From the NCBI RefSeq assembly GCF_003254395.2, contig NC_037642.1, positions 13,411,236-13,475,235 of the forward strand: a stretch of 64,000 bases of DNA, in the 5' to 3' direction. This DNA is from Apis mellifera (lineage: Eukaryota > Arthropoda > Insecta > Hymenoptera > Apidae). Numbering within the stretch: the first letter of the stretch is position 1; each line of letters opens with the position of its first letter. The position numbers and the translations under genes were made by a program. Below the pieces are notes generated by a model that saw nothing but the letters and a program-made list of their open reading frames with translations, had not been told where the DNA came from and ran no database searches. Below, piece by piece: positions 25,881 through 39,038 of this stretch.

Positions 25881-28522
25881 ACAGATGTGATTTCTCTCGT
25901 ATGTAAGCACCTTTTAAGTATATTTAAGAATGAACTGGTTCTACTTGTTATCATAAGAGATAAATTATTAATAATATACTTTCTTTACAGAAAAAGAATA
26001 ATACTTATAATTTATTTTTATATATTATATATAAATATTATAAATACATGTTTGTATTTATTTTAATATAGTAAGTACAATTGATATATCAAGAAAGTTT
26101 AATTTAGAAATTTATAATTTGAATTTTTTTTCTAATGCGCATATTTTTTATTTAGTTAATTATTAATTATGTTAATTAAGAATTTTCGATTTTCATCAAT
26201 ATTAAAATTATGAATCTGTTTAACACTTTGAAATGACCTTTCTTGTTTCGAAACGCATATAATTACGCAGAAGTTCAATTATGTTTACACATAAAATATT
26301 ATTACTATATTTAAAAAAAAAAAAAAAAAGAGTAGGAAGAAACTTTTCATTCTTAATTTCCTTTATTTCTTTCATTGTATCTACGTCTGTAAACCGATTA
26401 CAATTATCATTGATATATGCATGTATATATATTTTGTTTACGAAATTTATTCTATTTATTAAATATTAATTTGCATTTCCATGAATTACAGAAATTACGT
26501 TTATATAAAAAAATGTATAAAGGATTTCAATTTTTCTCATAGAACAATGTCAACATGTTTTATAAATAAAAATAATAAAATATATTTCGTAAGTATCGAA
26601 TAATAAAAAATTACTTTAAAAATTTATAAAAAAAATACAAAATTACATTGAAGAAAAATGAATTTATCATAAATTGTACAAATTTATGATCGGTATTGCA
26701 CAAAAATTCTTTTTATTTATTTATTAACTTTAAACACGTATTAATTTTTATTCATTAAATTTTTTTCATCAAAATTTTTTACCCATATTTGCAGATATAT
26801 AACGCTTTAATGAATAAATATATTAAATGAAACGTCAATTCATTATTTCATATTTTTGTCGTAAATCTTTCATGAATTATGAATTTTTTTTTATTTTTAT
26901 TCAAAAAATATATGTATGCTAACATTGCCTTGTAAAAAAATTGAGATATTATGCATATAATATGTTCATATTGAATAAAATTCATTCGAAAGTTGACAAT
27001 ATTCTTACATGGAACAAAAAAGCATTAATATGAATGTAATTATAACGTTTAATTATATATTTCTTTCGTATAATAATAAACAAATTAATATTCTATTAAA
27101 AAAACTATAATTTTAAAAAATATATATAGAATTGAAATCTCTGAAAATTTGGTATCTACAAAAAAATTATTCTTGACAATATTTTTCTATCTAACAGTAA
27201 ATAACAGAGATATTTAAAGTTATTGAAACAAGTTTTGCAAGTACTTGTTCGTACTTCTATGCATACAAATACTTATTTCTATATATTAAAAATTTCTGCA
27301 TTAAAATTATTCAATTGATTTTAATACAAAAGCATACAAATAATTTATAGTTGAAATCAATGATTAAGAAATAAAATAAATCGAGATACGTGAAAAATTT
27401 TATTCAAAAAAAAATTGATCAAAAATGCTTTGAAATGGACAATCATTATCCATACTTTCTTCATTTCAATAATTGCATAGGAAATATTTATTATAACCTA
27501 TATTAGCACTGATAAGAATATTTATCAAAAATAAAAATTTTAAAAATGATTTTTATAATATTAGGCGATTTCAAGAAAATCAAAGTAAATTAAAAATGTA
27601 AATACTGTATTATTCTCAATACTATTGACAATATTTTTAATATTGTTGATTGTATGTAATTTCTATATAATATTAGAAAAATGTATAAAATAAATAATTC
27701 TATAAAACTTCAATCAATTTATTGTACTTGGATATTTAAATATTAACATTTTAATTTGATTTAATTATAGTTTTTATAGAAAATTATTATAAAATATTTT
27801 ATTAATTTTAAAAGATATAAACATTTATATTTTAAAGTTAATTAAAAATATAGTGAAAAAGTAATTAATAATTATATAATTAAATGTTTGTGCATCTATA
27901 TTCAACAAGGAAATTCCAACTGTTATTTTAGTTTAACTTATCTCAATTTTTATTAGATAGCTATGATTCATTCTACGTATAAACAGAACCCCAATCCAAA
28001 AAAATAAAATAAATAGCAAACCAGAAGATAGTGTAAAAATGATTTAAGAATTTTTTTATTTTCTTAATTCAGTAAAAAAAATAAACGAATTTAAGATGGA
28101 GAAATATTACAATCGTTTGAAATTGATCGAATAAATTTATCACGATTTTCTTCATTAGCGTTAGAATGAATATAACCTCTCTCATTTCTAAATTCACTTC
28201 TTTACTTCTTTCTTTTTCATTTTGCTCACTTTCTTTATTTATCGATTTTCAATTTTGCTACAGGAAATAAAATGTTTCGAAAGAACCAATATAATCAAAT
28301 CAAATCTCGACAAGGTTTGTATGTATGATCACAATTCTTCGAATAAGTTATTAGTAATCCTTAGGAGTTTCATTGCGGTTATGATAAAAACTGAGTTCTT
28401 CCTATTCGCAGAGAGGCGTAATTGAAAGAAAAAGAAAAAAGAAGACATACGAGAGAGAAAAAAAGAGAAAGGTGCATCGTAAAGTAAAATAAAGTCCATG
28501 GTAGTACCAACATGTTTACACA

Positions 28523-28544
28523 CCACGATGTCGAGACATCGTGG
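28523..28544. repeat. Perfect inverted repeat, 10 bp arms with 2 bp spacer
   Basis: The arms CCACGATGTC and GACATCGTGG flank the dinucleotide GA. The arms are GC-rich for this region, so chance is less likely than for the many AT palindromes. It could be a dimeric transcription factor site. Confidence 0.7.
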
Positions 28545-29844
28545 CGTACTATAAATAAACGAATACATAGGCGTCGCCAATGTGAGTTTTTTTCAAAATA
28601 AATATTGTATAAATAAACTTTTCGTATCGTATGAAAGATATACACATTTTTTTTTCAATTTGGAAATAAATATTTTCCTTTTCTCGTTACTCGTTCAATG
28701 GTCGAAAGGCACAATTTTTACGCGATTGCAAATTTATATATATCTTAATGACACACAAGTAAGAACAAGTATTATATACATGCATATACATAAATGTAAC
28801 ACAACATTCTAGGAAAATTTGATATGCACATAAAACACGTTATTGCAGAGTATCATTTTCTTTTTTCTTACACGTTTTATCTAAATTATGCGAGGAACAA
28901 CGTGATGCTATTAATAACGCAGTTAGAGAGAAAAAAAAATGAAATCTTTGTAAGATCTTTAAATCTCAATGTCATCGTCGGCTGCAATATCACCGAGACA
29001 TTCATCTCCAGCGACAAATTTGTTTCCGACCGTTTTTCGATTATGTTCGTTTGTTTTACCTGCCGAATCATTATTTCTTTTTAGATAATAAATTAAAAAA
29101 AAAAAATTCAGAAACAAATTAAAATTCAATAATAATTTATATTTCGTGAAAATTAGATAATTTGCAGATCTGATTTTATATCAAATCACAGACTACTATT
29201 TGATATAGTTATTAATATGAAAAATTCTTTTCACAATATATATTTTATAATTTACAAATAACTAGATTTTGAGATAGTAGAAATAAGAAAATTAATTATA
29301 TGCATGTAATTTTATCAAATAAATAAATTACAAGTTAATTATATTATAAATCAAAATATTAAACTGCTAAGTGAAATTTTGTTTGCAATCATAACATATT
29401 CATTTGCAATGATATTTTCATTATTTTTTTTTTATTAATGAAAAGTTTACTGAAAATGTTAATATGGATATGTATTTCATTAAATTTCAATTATTATTTT
29501 TTATATATTTCTATTTTTACGAAATTATTTTTTACAATCAATTGGATACAAAATCTTTTAATCTTAAAAAAAGATTGATATCGATCAAATCACGTTTTAA
29601 TATAAATAACGTCCTTTAATATAAATATCTTACAATTCTTTTTTTTTTAAAAAATGTATTTAAGCATTATATTTATAAATATGAATTATAACATCTATTT
29701 GTCCAAATTTATATTAAAAAATCTTTTAAATATAAATCTTTTTTTCTTTTTTTTAAATTAAATTTACTCTACGATTAAAATTTTGAATAAAATATTAAGA
29801 CGGGATTTCCTATGAGTATTATACATACTGAATATCATACATAC

Positions 29845-29881
29845 ATTACGCCATATGTCTATTATTACGCCATATGTCTAC
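29845..29881 (+). repeat. Tandem duplication, 19 bp period
   Basis: The block ATTACGCCATATGTCT occurs at 29845 and again at 29864. It is a small local duplication in intergenic DNA. Confidence 0.75.
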
Positions 29882-30230
29882 TATTTCAATTATATATACA
29901 TATACGTATGTATTAAAAATTCTGTCTTCACGATGCAAAAATTTTCTTCTTTCCTTTTAACAAAATATACCATATTATACAATTATACGATATTATACAA
30001 TACACATATAATTAATTTTCGAAATAATATTTTTATACATCCCAATTTTTCTATTCTATTCGTGTAATGAAATTTGATTTAACATTCATGTGCGAGAGAA
30101 CAATTCGTATATAATCGAAAGCACACAAATTGATCGAACCGGTCTTGTTGAGCATATACAAAATAAAAAAAAGTCACTCAGGTGTCAAATTAACTGTTTT
30201 GACTGTTTCGTCTCAAATTCTTTGTATCTT

Positions 30231-30683
30231 GAAGACCGCCGCCAATGGAGTGTATCCGCAATTATTGCGTCAGCTTGCGTGAAACGAGACGCCAGTGATT
30301 GGCCAGTTTCAAAGAGCGGGAAATCCCCGTTGAAACCTGCTCTTCCGCGCTATCCGTTCCTGTGGTACTCCCGCTGACGTCTTTACCATCACCACATCGC
30401 GACCTAGCGACGCCGTCTTCGTCAGAGATTGAGAGACACTTCGGCGACGATCAGTATCGCGTTGTGCGACATCACCGTAACATCACGTTGTGGTGTTTTT
30501 TGATCGTTGTGTATTTTGTTCTCTGTTTTTCGACAGACAGTGATGCGATTTATTCGCAACGTGCTATGATATACATTTATTGTTCAGTTTTGCGTAAAGC
30601 GCAATAATTTATCGTAGAAAATATATCATTGAAAAACAGACTTTAAAGTTATAATTCAGTTTGACAATCGAGTAATCTCGAAT
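30231..30683 (+). promoter_or_regulatory. CpG-rich promoter and 5' UTR of the ETS gene
   Basis: About 250 bp from 30235 is the most CpG-rich DNA in this half of the window. It includes an inverted CCAAT box (GATTGGCCAG, 30296-30305) and a perfect kappaB-type site (GGGAAATCCCC, 30318-30328). The open frames that run through it have only non-ATG starts, so I read it as promoter and 5' UTR rather than protein. The ATG of the first coding exon follows at 30684. Confidence 0.55.
30318..30328 (+). promoter_or_regulatory. kappaB (Rel/NF-kB) site match
   Basis: GGGAAATCCCC fits the general kappaB consensus GGGRNYYYCC and lies about 360 bp before the ETS start codon, within the CpG-rich promoter. Binding by Dorsal or Relish is an inference. 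Confidence 0.5.
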
Positions 30684-33600
30684 ATGGATCTGTTCGATAA
30701 TTACAATAAAACGTTAGAGGAGGTGAGTTATATTACAGTGATAAAAAGATTCAATTTTGAATAATCGAAATCGTTTCGAATAGAATATTTCTGCTTATTC
30801 GATATGATTCTGATTTATCTACGTTTCCTATATTTTCTATTAAAAGAAAACACACGAGTTTCATGTGTTATCAATAAAAAAGTTTTTCTATTGCTATGCA
30901 CACGAATTTGGTTTTCTTTAATAAACTTTTTAAGTTATATATTTATATATATATATATTTTTATTTGATATTTATACAAGAGAAGCGCATTACTATAAAA
31001 TATTTTATAAAATCATTTAAATTGATTTAATAAGTTTACATGTATAAAAGATAGCTTCTTAAATATTTTGAAATTAAAACAAAAAATTAAAGAATTAATA
31101 AAATAATTATAATGTTAGTTTTCGATACTTAATTAGAAAAATGGTCTAAAATAAATACAAAAATTATAAAATATTTGAATTCTAAGGAAATCAAATTTAA
31201 AAATTTATTAAATAATATATGATCGATTTTTGATTGAATAATTTTAATACTAAGTGTGATATTTTATAAAAATATAAAAATAAATAAAATATATAAAATA
31301 ATATTTTATTGTTTAAGACTTTATTTTTTTTTTCAGAATATTCAATTAGAATATCTATAGTATATAATTAATCACTTTGAATACACTAATGAATTTTCAA
31401 ATTCGATTTCCTCAGAAATGATATCTTAAAATTATTAAAGAAATTTTATTTTATAATTTTCATAAAATAGTTTATTATTATATAAGAAATCAGCTAAGTA
31501 AATCTATACTTCTTTGATTTTTAAATGATTTTTTTTTTTTTTTCGAAAACGATGCATCAAATATAATTTTATTATTGTTGTTTTTCGTCTTATTTTAAGC
31601 CATAGAACGTCCCTGACTCCATTTGTACCATGAATTACGAGACATTTTAAATACACGTGTATATACGTGTATACATGTATAAATATTTATATATTTAATG
31701 TATCAAACAAAAAGAATGCTAAAATAATTTAAAACGCAAAAAAATGTTTAGATATACATGTTAAATGATTAATGATTTTTAAATAATTTTTTTTATTTTT
31801 CCTTTTTTTTTTTTTTTCTTTTAAAGAATTATTCTACACACGAAAAATGAAACTCGAGTGTCTATATTCAATAAGCATTCACACTTTGGTGTGAAATAAA
31901 CAGATTGTAGATTTAACGAAATGATTTGTGAAAGCAATAAAATGTCGATTTTACGAAATAATATTTTCGACGATATCGTATCACTTTTTATTGACACGGA
32001 AAATAGTTGCATAAACATTGATATAATTAATTATAATTCATGATTCAATGAGACATTGATGTAAAATTTTTGAAACAATCTTTCAAAAAACAATAAATAC
32101 TTTTAAAATTTCAAGTAATATGTGCAACGATATTTTTTTTTTAAATCGAATATTCAAAAAATAGAAAAAAAGTATGATAAAGATATGCCATAGGAAAAAA
32201 TTTATAAATATATAATATGATATAATATCTGTAAATAAAAGAATCACTTTTATTGATTAAATTATTGATTTAATTGGATTACACATAATTTACAATATTA
32301 ATTTAAAATATTATTTGCAATAAAAAATTATCATTGATCATAAGAATTGTTCAAAACACATACTTAAAAAAAAAGGACAATGAATAATTTGAAACAGTGG
32401 CATGTGGTTAGTTATTATAAATTATTAACATCCATTCAACACAGATATTGCACTAAGGATCAAGATGTAAATATAAAATATATATTTTCACTGAGCATGC
32501 ATATATATATATATAAGCCAGTCTGAGAGAACGAGATTGTCGCGATCTCGTTTTTTTTTTTAGTCTTTGATAAAAAAGGATGAAACGCTTAAAGACACCA
32601 ACAAGGTCATTAACGCAGAAACTCGATTTCGTTTCGGATTTACTTGTAATACGTTATGTTTTCAGGTATACCCGTCGCTTTTTTATCCAAACGAAGACGA
32701 TGATCATTCTGTACTTGATATGGACACTCTGGTCACGTTAAAAACTAATGCTACACGTAGTTACGAACCTGTCCGAAAAAAATTTTATTTTGGTAATTGA
32801 TAAAAAGAATTATTTTGTTTGACCAATATTTATATTTCCAATAGTTATTATAATACTATATTTAATGTGACTCTCTTATAATGTTACAAGAGAGTATACG
32901 TTTCAATAAAATTCATATATTCTTTATCTTTAAACTGTATGTTTTTGTTTTGGTCTTAGGTGATGAAAATAATGAAATCGATGGTACTGGTTGGTTATAC
33001 AAACCTACTAAAAACTGGTGTCAAGAGGAAACAATAAATTGGTTGATGACAGCAGCATCTACAATTGGACAACCATATAGTCTAATTCAACATAGTCTTG
33101 CTGTACCGGGAAACGAATTGATCACCTTCACCAAAGACGATTTTAAGGCTCACGATCCCGCATACGGAGATAAGCTCTATGACTTACTCCCTCCTCAGCA
33201 TATGTGTACGTATGTATATAATTATTATGCGAATATTGAAAATATTAAACATTTATAAACATCAAATTATATTAATTATAAATAATATATATATGTATGA
33301 AATATTATTTTCTTTGTATTTTAATTATTTATTTGGAAAACATTAATTGTTAAAAAGAATTTGTATAATTGCAGTTTCACCACTTGATACCATTCATCCT
33401 CATTTCGAAGACGAATATACGCGAATTAATTCATCAAGCAGTACATCAGGTAATGAATCCTTTGAACTTAGTTAAATATAACTTTTTTTATAATAGATTA
33501 TTTAAATTTTTTCTTTTCATAGATGCAGAATCAGATAATAATAGTATTGACGTTTCCACTACTAAAAGATCACCGGGTAGACCAAGAATATTAAAACCAA

Positions 33601-34064
33601 AAAAGAATGGTAAGTATCGTATAAAGTATTTTTTAATTTATATAATATTAATGTGTGTAATGATACTTATATAGCTACCAGCCAAGGAAAGCTTTGGGAG
33701 TTCATTAGAGACCTGTTACGTAATCGCGAAACATGTCCAAGTTTAATCTGTTGGGAAGATTATTCTCAGGCAAAATTTCGTTTCGTTAAAAGCGACGAGG
33801 TCGCAAAACGATGGGGTTCAAGAAAGGGAAATACAAAAATGACGTATGAAAAATTGAGCCGAGCAATGAGGTAATTTTTTTAAAACGTTTATTATAACAT
33901 TTAATTTAATAATGATATAACGTGAGATATTTCACATAAAAAATTTTTTCAGGTATTATTATAAAAGTAAAATCTTCCAACCCGTACTTGGTAAAAGATT
34001 AGTTTATCAATTTGGACCAAATGCAAAAGGTTGGCAAACTGACAATCCGAACTTTCGGCGTTAA
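30684..34064 (+). CDS. ESE/ELF3-type ETS transcription factor, 293 aa
   Basis: This is a sequence-specific nuclear transcription factor of the ETS family. Exons: 30684-30722, 32666-32792, 32960-33205, 33375-33449, 33523-33609, 33675-33870, 33953-34064, with consistent phase. A Pointed/SAM-like domain fills about residues 60-137 (GWLYKPTKNWCQEETINWLM). An AT-hook core, SPGRPR, lies at 179-184 in a basic context. The ETS domain occupies about 196-282: KLWEFIRDLLRN, then MTYEKLSRAMRYYYK (recognition helix with its RxxRYYY arginines) and RLVYQFG. The Pointed / AT-hook / C-terminal ETS order, and LSRAMRYYYK followed by a GxRLVYxFG-like stretch, match the vertebrate ESE group (ELF3, EHF, ELF5) better than pointed, yan or E74. 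The first coding exon (13 residues) rests on an ATG with a clean GTGAGT donor and could be replaced by an alternative exon. The 3' boundary is firm. Confidence 0.85.
30723..32665 (+). other. First coding intron of the ETS gene (1.9 kb)
   Basis: The intron is AT-rich with no recognisable exon, apart from an open frame running from about 32567 into the second exon without any ATG. Near its 3' end, a TATA-like AT block (32500-32516) is followed by an 8 bp stem hairpin (32530-32552) and a T run; see findings. Confidence 0.5.
32530..32560 (+). repeat. Hairpin (8 bp stem, 7 nt loop) followed by T run
   Basis: The arms AACGAGAT (32530-32537) and ATCTCGTT (32545-32552) enclose TGTCGCG. About ten T residues follow from 32551, overlapping the end of the second arm. 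It lies about 105 bp before the second coding exon of the ETS gene. Confidence 0.6.
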
Positions 34065-35928
34065 AAATTTAGGATTTTATTTTTTGTAAAAAATGTACAA
34101 AAAGTAAGAGTAATTTTTATGTTTTTATTACGAATGTTGTACACGAGGTATATTATAAAATTTTTAAAAAAGATACTTTTTTTTGTATAGATCTGTAAAT
34201 GTATTTTTGATACCAGATAAGAAATTGAAGTATTTTGATAGTGAAATGAAGTGATTTGAAATGAAGCGTTTAAGCGTTTAAAATATCGATAATTATAAAA
34301 GACTAAGAAAAAATGGATTTAGTATTATAGATAATATATACTGACTAGATTTAAATAATCTAAAGAAAAGTATGAATGAATAAAAATGTCGAGATTTTTC
34401 ACATTTTTATACGTACGATTGATTATGAAAATACGTGATAGGCGAAATGTGAGTACGAATTAATTTAGTCTCATAAGATTGTTTTTCAATTTATTTGATT
34501 TTAAGCATATATCATAATAGTTTATTTTACATAAAAAGTATACATATTATAATCAAGGAAGGCAATAATTTTCTGACTTATGATCAAATAAATTTATGAT
34601 TACTTATTTTTATATATCACAGAGTTGTGTATTACATACCTTAATCTGGAAGCATAAGTACTTTTTAAATTGGACCTGAATTATAAGTAAGATGCAGGTC
34701 AATTTCAAAAAAGGAAACTAAAATTATGAATTCTTAAGCAATAGAGCATATTAAATTTTTTTCCTAAAATAATTTTAAAGGAATTCCAGAAAAAGTAATT
34801 ATATTATTTTCTTTATGAATTATGAATTATGAATTAAGACAAAAAAAACGAATTTCAATTTATATTAATTAATTTTTTAGTTTCGTTAATGATTAATTAT
34901 TAGATGTGGATACTTATTCTATAGCACATGCAAGAAAGCTGGCAAATATATTTATATTTTTAAAAAATTCTGGACGATTTGATTAGTCATTTAATAACTA
35001 TTAAATATTAAACTTCAAGATATATAATAACCGCGACGGAAGAAGATATGCCAGTAACAAGCATGCATTTTTTTTTTAATTCTTTAAAATTATTTATATA
35101 CTATTGGATTATATCTAATTTGAGCGAAATTGAAATCGTTGTTTGTATAATAAATATATGTATAGTAATAAGAACCACGATTGCAGTTATTAACTTGATC
35201 ATTTTTAAATATATGCATTTAAAGAAATATTACTCAAACGAAATATTTATGCAACCAGGGGGTATAAATATTTAAATATTTCTGTTACTACTATTTGAAA
35301 ATTATTTTTATAATTTTAAATTGGAAAAGCTGACATATCATAGTTTTTTTGAAACTACATAAAACGTTAATTTTATAATCAATTATATATAATGTCAGCA
35401 ATTATCAAAAAGGCACAAATCGTAAATAATTTCTATTTTAAAGTACGCAGCGGCTGTGTTTGATATTCATATTGATATTGATAAGAATGTACTTATGTAA
35501 GATAACTTACGGAAACAATCAAATGTGATCTTTGGTTTATATATATATATAAAAAAAAATATAATATAATAATATTAAAAATTCTACAAAGACTTAATAT
35601 TTATTTTCATTATTGCAAGAATCAAAGCTTTTAATATGTACGAAATTATATGATTTTAAAAAAATTTTAAATATAATTTAAAATAATAATTCTATGATTT
35701 TAAAAGAATTTAAAATATAAATCACAATATCATAAAAAATAGCATATCGAACGATTTCTTCTATTTTTTTTTTTAAATTATGTTTCATCTATTATTACTT
35801 TTAACAATAATCGTTAATAGTTTTATAGCAAGCTGGACCCTATGTATTTATTTGTTTCTTTTTGTCTTATTTTTTTTTCTTTTGGCACTTATATCTATTG
35901 AATGGACTTCAAAATGAATATTGATTAC
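34065..35928. other. Convergent intergenic region, ETS gene and Prmt3
   Basis: The two flanking genes converge on this 1.9 kb. It is AT-rich, with no coding exon recognised; it should hold both 3' UTRs. The small open frame at 35048-35275 is hydrophobic low-complexity sequence without support. Confidence 0.6.
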
Positions 35929-38343
35929 TTATTCTAAATAATAAACTTGATTGATATTCTTAATTTGAATTGTAATCATAAGTCCTCGAATATCTCTAAC
36001 ATGTCTACGACAGATTAATTTACCGCATAAAATTTCTCCTATAAAAAAATTTTTATATTTACTTATATTATATTTATATAATAATTAATAATTTGTAGTT
36101 TAATTTTTATTTAATTTACCTTCGGTGATGCTAATAGGTTCGCTCAATGAAAATACTGTTTGTTTCCAATGTGTTGGAGGCGAATAAGGTCCTGTACTAA
36201 AATGTACTGGATTGTCCAAATCAAAAAAGATATCAAAATAGCCAACAATTGCAGTCAATGATCCAGTCTTTTTTACTTTGAATTCGAAAGGTGACGAAAA
36301 ATTTACACAATCTTTCGTTACTTTATACAAATCGAATGTTTGAATTTCTACAATGCTAGTTATTAATTCCTCAGAATTGCAAATTTCTATGCTTGGTTCA
36401 CGTACAACTTCGGCTTTCATACAACTCATTTTAAAACCATACACATTAGACCAATAATCAATAAGTTCGACGTATCTTCCTATAAAAATTTATGAAAATT
36501 CAAAATTTAATTTTTTATTTAAAAAATAATGAATAAAAAAAACAAATCGAAGATATTATAATTCTATTATAAAAAAAATACATACTTGTATCTCCACTTC
36601 CTACAATACTAAGTGTACATTTATTAGGAAGAAGTATTCCACCAGGAGTTAAATAATTATCTCTTGCATATATCACGGTATCCAACATACCCTCAAATAA
36701 AAGAAAATATCCCATCCATTCAGACACAATTGCATCTACTTTATCTTCATCAAGATTAATGTCTTCCAATCGACCTTTTTTTATAGTGATAATATCACTT
36801 AAATTGTTCTCTCTATATTACATTAGAAAAAATTAAATTGATATTAAAAATATTATTCTCATAGGTATATAAATATTTTATTTACCTCACTATATCTATA
36901 GCATGATATATTACATCTGATTGATCAACACTAATTACTTTACGACATCCAGTTTTTGCCGCAAACATAGATAAAATGCCAGTTCCACAACCAACATCTA
37001 ATATTACACAATTACTAAATCTATTCGCATTTGTTAATAATGCATCTCTGTAACTTTCTGTTCGTACTTTATCCTATAAAAAAATTATAGTTATTATTAA
37101 AAAAAATTGTACATTTTATATATTAAAAAAATAAAATTTAAAATATATACTTACTGTTAACATTTCATGATGTATAGCAAAATGACTATATGTATTAAAA
37201 TAACCTTTATCGACATTACAATTAGAATTTTCAGAAGAACTAAAAGTATTTTTATCTAAATCACTATCTAGGACCAATTTCTGTGCTTTCTCTGTCATTT
37301 CATCTATTTGCTAGAATTATATATGATTTCATATCTATTATATTTAATCTACAAATATCAAATTTTATTATAAATACCTGTTTTGCTAAAAAACATGCTA
37401 ATTCACGTTGTTCTAATTGTGCTCTAAGTGTTTGTATTGTTCTTTGTAATTCAGCAAAATGTGCTTCAGATAATGTAACACAACCATTCTCCGAATTTAC
37501 TGTATATGCAATAGGTTTTGTCGTTTTTTCCTCCATATCTTCAATATCTTTATATGTAAAATTTATATATAAAAATAATAAAAAAATTATTAATTATTAT
37601 CAATAAAAATTATTTTTATTGAATTTATTTATATTTCTACTTACCAAACATTAACCAAGGATCATCTTCTATAACAGGTCTCAAATATTCTTCACTTTCC
37701 CATGTTTTTATGTTTAATGCATTTAATTGATCAGATAAAACATTTTTATGTCTAATAAAATTAATTAATTTAATATATGAATAAGTATCCAATGAATGTT
37801 TAATTATGAAATTTTTTAAGTCAAATCTATGTGAAGCTACAAGATGTTCTAATGCCATAGAAAAATTATTTGTGACTTCATTACAAAAAAGGCACGGTAT
37901 AGATTCAAAATCTTCTGTTATTTCATCCCAATCATCACCACTATCATCATCACTTGTTTCATCCATTTCACAATTATAATCACATTTTGAAGAAATAGCT
38001 AAACAATTAAAAATAAAAGAAATTAATTTTATAAAATATTTTTTATATTAAATATTAAACGTTAAAAATTTATATTATAATATCAATAAATAAATCAATA
38101 AATAAACTTATTTTACTATTTATAAAATTACTGAATAAATTTTAAAATATTTTATAATTTATATTTATTTTTTTATAATGTATATTTTATAATTTATTTT
38201 TAAATTAAATAAATATATAAAATAAAAATTTGTAAATAAAATATAATATATGACTGATAATTATAAATATTTATTTATTTTGTCATATATATTAACAAAT
38301 ATAAATTAAAAAAATATTATTTCTTGTTACCTTGATCAGTCAT
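35929..38343 (-). CDS. Prmt3: Protein arginine N-methyltransferase 3, 525 aa
   Basis: This type I arginine methyltransferase makes asymmetric dimethylarginine from S-adenosylmethionine. PRMT3 is cytosolic and in known cases modifies ribosomal protein S2. Exons in transcript order: 38343-38331, 37998-37645, 37547-37378, 37310-37155, 37073-36886, 36812-36586, 36479-36120, 36038-35929. The N-terminal C2H2 zinc finger that defines PRMT3 is at C40, C43, H56 and H61 after an acidic stretch. The methyltransferase core has the YFNTYSHFAIHHEML entry helix, motif I VILDVGCGTG (254-263), the double-E loop SEWMGYFLLFEGM, and the THW loop (PPTHWKQTVF). The length is close to human PRMT3 (531 aa). The acceptor of exon 3 could also be 9 nt further in (exon from 37538), which would drop three residues. 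Confidence 0.95.
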
Positions 38344-39038
38344 TTTGCAATTAATACACAAAATAATATGTAACAATTATTCGTATAGAAATAAGATTGT
38401 TTCAAATTTTCAAGGTTAGAGATTCCATTTATCCACACACGTGTCGGGGTAAGCAAAACTTCTGACTTGTCTATGTCAAATCCATATTCTTTATATCATA
38501 TCAATAAATGTCCTAGCCAATAAAAACTTTTTGGAATAAGTGGTCCTCTTTAAACGGTAATTTAATATTTATTGATTTCGTCTAATAATAAATGCTCTTG
38601 ACCTTTTTTTTTTATTTTCCTAGTAAATCTAACAAAGGAATTGGAATATCTTTCCTATTATGTTACGAAATTTATATATATATATACATATATATATATA
38701 TGTGTGTGTTACAATATAAATTCTGTTATTTTCAAAATAAAATGATTCTTATAAATTTATAAATTTTCAAACAAATTTAATTATAATTTTTGAAGAGCTA
38801 AATACAATAATTTAAATAAAATTATTAATTTTATATAATTTTTTTAATAAAACAATTATTTCAAAAATTTTCAAAATTGTTTCAGATACAACAATGTTAT
38901 ATCGGAAGTAAATAATAATCGAAAACAAAAAAGATATATTTATAGAACTTATAGACCGGAAATATATAATAATCCGAATATCTTATATATACATATTTTA
39001 TTTAGATGTGTTTGATTTGATTAAAACAAAATACGATA
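38344..39038. promoter_or_regulatory. Divergent promoter region of Prmt3 and the F-box gene
   Basis: Start codons lie on opposite strands 695 bp apart. The 150 bp next to Prmt3 is less AT-rich; the rest contains an AT/GT microsatellite (about 38675-38708) and AT-only DNA. No specific motif is assigned. Confidence 0.5.

Larger units (their letters stand above)
24526..30230. other. Intergenic AT-rich stretch between cramped and the ETS gene
   Basis: No coding exon was recognised over 5.7 kb. Most of it is low-complexity AT DNA. Two short less AT-rich islands stand out, about 25060-25210 and 25730-25880; the second includes a CACGTG E-box near 25838. A third island near 28500-28580 contains a perfect 22 bp inverted repeat. 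These are candidates for regulatory elements of the downstream ETS gene, by position only. Confidence 0.5.

Noticed and set aside
24526..30230. Search for transposon remnants, tRNA genes or nested genes in the largest intergenic stretch
   Set aside because: I saw no transposase-like frame, terminal inverted repeats with target duplication, or cloverleaf with A and B boxes; only AT-rich low-complexity DNA and short islands.
30090..30607. Open frames of 95 and 102 codons before the ETS gene
   Set aside because: The longer stretch has only a TTG start, and the region has promoter-like CpG content with CCAAT and kappaB motifs. It is better read as promoter and 5' UTR.
32530..32560. Hairpin plus T run read as a bacterial-type terminator
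   Set aside because: The sequence is clearly animal nuclear DNA with spliced genes, so a rho-independent terminator reading does not apply. It is kept only as a structural observation.
35048..35275. Open frame of 75 codons between the ETS gene and Prmt3
   Set aside because: It is Ile/Asn/Lys-rich low-complexity sequence in a convergent 3' region with no similarity that I recognise.
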